From positions 1 to 7,067 of the forward strand of contig SDWK01000741.1 in assembly GCA_004195335.1 (NCBI GenBank): a DNA stretch of 7,067 nt, in the 5' to 3' direction. The notes under the pieces were generated by a model. It was not told where the DNA came from. It saw only the letters and a list, made by a program, of their open reading frames with translations, and did no database searches. The position numbers were made by a program, and so were the translations under genes. Each line of letters starts with the position of its first letter. Positions within the stretch are counted from its first letter, which is position 1. Shown in pieces: positions 6,666 to 7,067 of the stretch. The stretch is from Shewanella sp. (GTDB taxonomy: Bacteria; Pseudomonadota; Gammaproteobacteria; Enterobacterales; Shewanellaceae).

Positions 6666-6694
6666 AAAATAGGCGGGGAGTCTACCTGAGTCAC
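6666..6694 (-). promoter_or_regulatory. Candidate sigma-70 promoter of trhO
   Basis: On the minus strand GTGACT (6694-6689), a 17-bp spacer and TATTTT (6671-6666) match four of six bases in each hexamer. The predicted start near 6659 gives a leader of roughly 68 nt and lies past the ATG at 6663, which supports 6591 as the real start codon. Individual matches are modest. Confidence 0.35.
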
Positions 6695-6735
6695 GCATAA
6701 ACAAACAGAGACAAAAAGTAGGGGTATTAGGATCT

Positions 6736-6766
6736 CAAATCTGCGATTTGTTTTTTGAACCAAAAA
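6736..6766 (+). other. AT-rich hairpin with T run next to E2
   Basis: CAAATC-TGC-GATTTG (6736-6750) is followed directly by six T, a weak terminator shape on the plus strand. The T run also forms TTTTTG-AAC-CAAAAA (6752-6766). No plus-strand gene lies upstream to be terminated. It ends 12 bases before E2 and may be a remnant of another repeat or shield trhO from outside transcripts. Confidence 0.35.
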
Positions 6767-6778
6767 GCCACAACATAG

Positions 6779-7042
6779 ATACCCAAACGACCTCGAAATG
6801 CAGGATTCAGCATGTCGAGAAGTGACAGAGTTCAAGGCATGAAACAGCAGGATTAGTTATTCTAATTCAATATTTCATAACGCAGAAAAATGTTGCTTCT
6901 CGCCTTGCCCTTCGGGAGGTCCCGTAGAATACCAGCACTGCGTTAGTGATATTGAAAAGGGATAACCATTCTCTTCAATCACTGCCTTGTTCAGCAATCC
7001 TACGGGAGCTCTGAAACGAGCATTTTGAAGTGGCTTGGGTAT
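6779..7042. repeat. Element E2: 264-bp structured inverted-repeat element
   Basis: Bounded by ATACCCAA (6779-6786) and TTGGGTAT (7035-7042). The terminal inverted repeats agree at about 25 of 32 positions (6779-6810 against 7011-7042). Left arm: base helix CGAGAAGTGACA (6816-6827) with 6891-6902, two wobbles; then ATGAAA/TTTCAT (6839-6844, 6873-6878) and a hairpin GGATTAG/CTAATTC with loop TTATT. Right arm: TCCCGTAG/CTACGGGA (6920-6927, 7000-7007) extended by GAG/CTC; then AGTGA/TCACT (6945-6949, 6979-6983) and tip AGGGA/TCTCT. Same length and layout as E1 despite low sequence identity outside short blocks. No ORF that I trust. It lies upstream of trhO, beyond its likely promoter. Confidence 0.8.
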
Positions 7043-7067
7043 TGAACATAATCACAAAGATAAAATG

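Noticed and set aside
6644..6835. 63-codon minus-strand ORF upstream of trhO
   Set aside because: It runs from within E2 through the hairpin region into the trhO leader, has no ribosome site or recognisable domain, and would overlap the trhO promoter. Its hydrophobic stretch comes from AT-rich repeat sequence.

Overview
The window reads as chromosomal DNA of a marine-type gammaproteobacterium, most likely Shewanella or a close relative. The genus is inferred from the protein set (CreA, YegD, YbaK/EbsC, long NfeD plus slipin, TrhO) and from two dispersed repeats whose end sequences I associate from memory with Shewanella genomes; neither was checked against a database. No rRNA, tRNA, CRISPR array, transposase or phage gene is visible.

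Layout. On the minus strand at the left, yegD (Hsp70-like ATPase) and creA (CreA-family lipoprotein) form a two-gene operon joined by a 4-bp ATGA overlap. Next, also on the minus strand, is a single YbaK/EbsC-type aminoacyl-tRNA deacylase gene with its own promoter and a stem-loop after its stop. On the plus strand, a long NfeD-family membrane serine protease and a slipin (stomatin/SPFH protein) form an overlapping pair, the classic protease-scaffold couple of the inner membrane, closed by a strong bidirectional terminator. Finally trhO (tRNA U34 hydroxylase, rhodanese fold) runs on the minus strand towards that terminator.

The most interesting content is non-coding. trhO lies between two elements, E1 (5359-5622) and E2 (6779-7042). 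Both are exactly 264 bp, begin with ATACC and end with GGTAT, and have imperfect terminal inverted repeats of about 32 bp. Their sequences differ widely, yet short blocks (CAAGGC, TAGTTATTCTA, CTGCGTT, AAGGG, ACCATTC, GCCTTG) sit at the same offsets to within one base. The helices I can draw by hand sit at matching places in both, with many compensatory base changes. Each element looks like an inverted duplication: a terminal stem plus two arms, each arm having a base helix and a tip hairpin. I read them as diverged members of one structured, non-autonomous repeat superfamily. The right end of E1 also supplies the last seven codons and stop of trhO, and a solo E1-type end (2845-2880) lies just upstream of nfeD.

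Stretches without genes: 1952-2203 holds a CRP-like site, small palindromes and the terminator of the deacylase gene; 2714-2924 is a divergent promoter region with the solo repeat end; 5191-5598 holds the terminator and most of E1; 6592-7067 holds the trhO leader and promoter, an AT-rich hairpin and E2.
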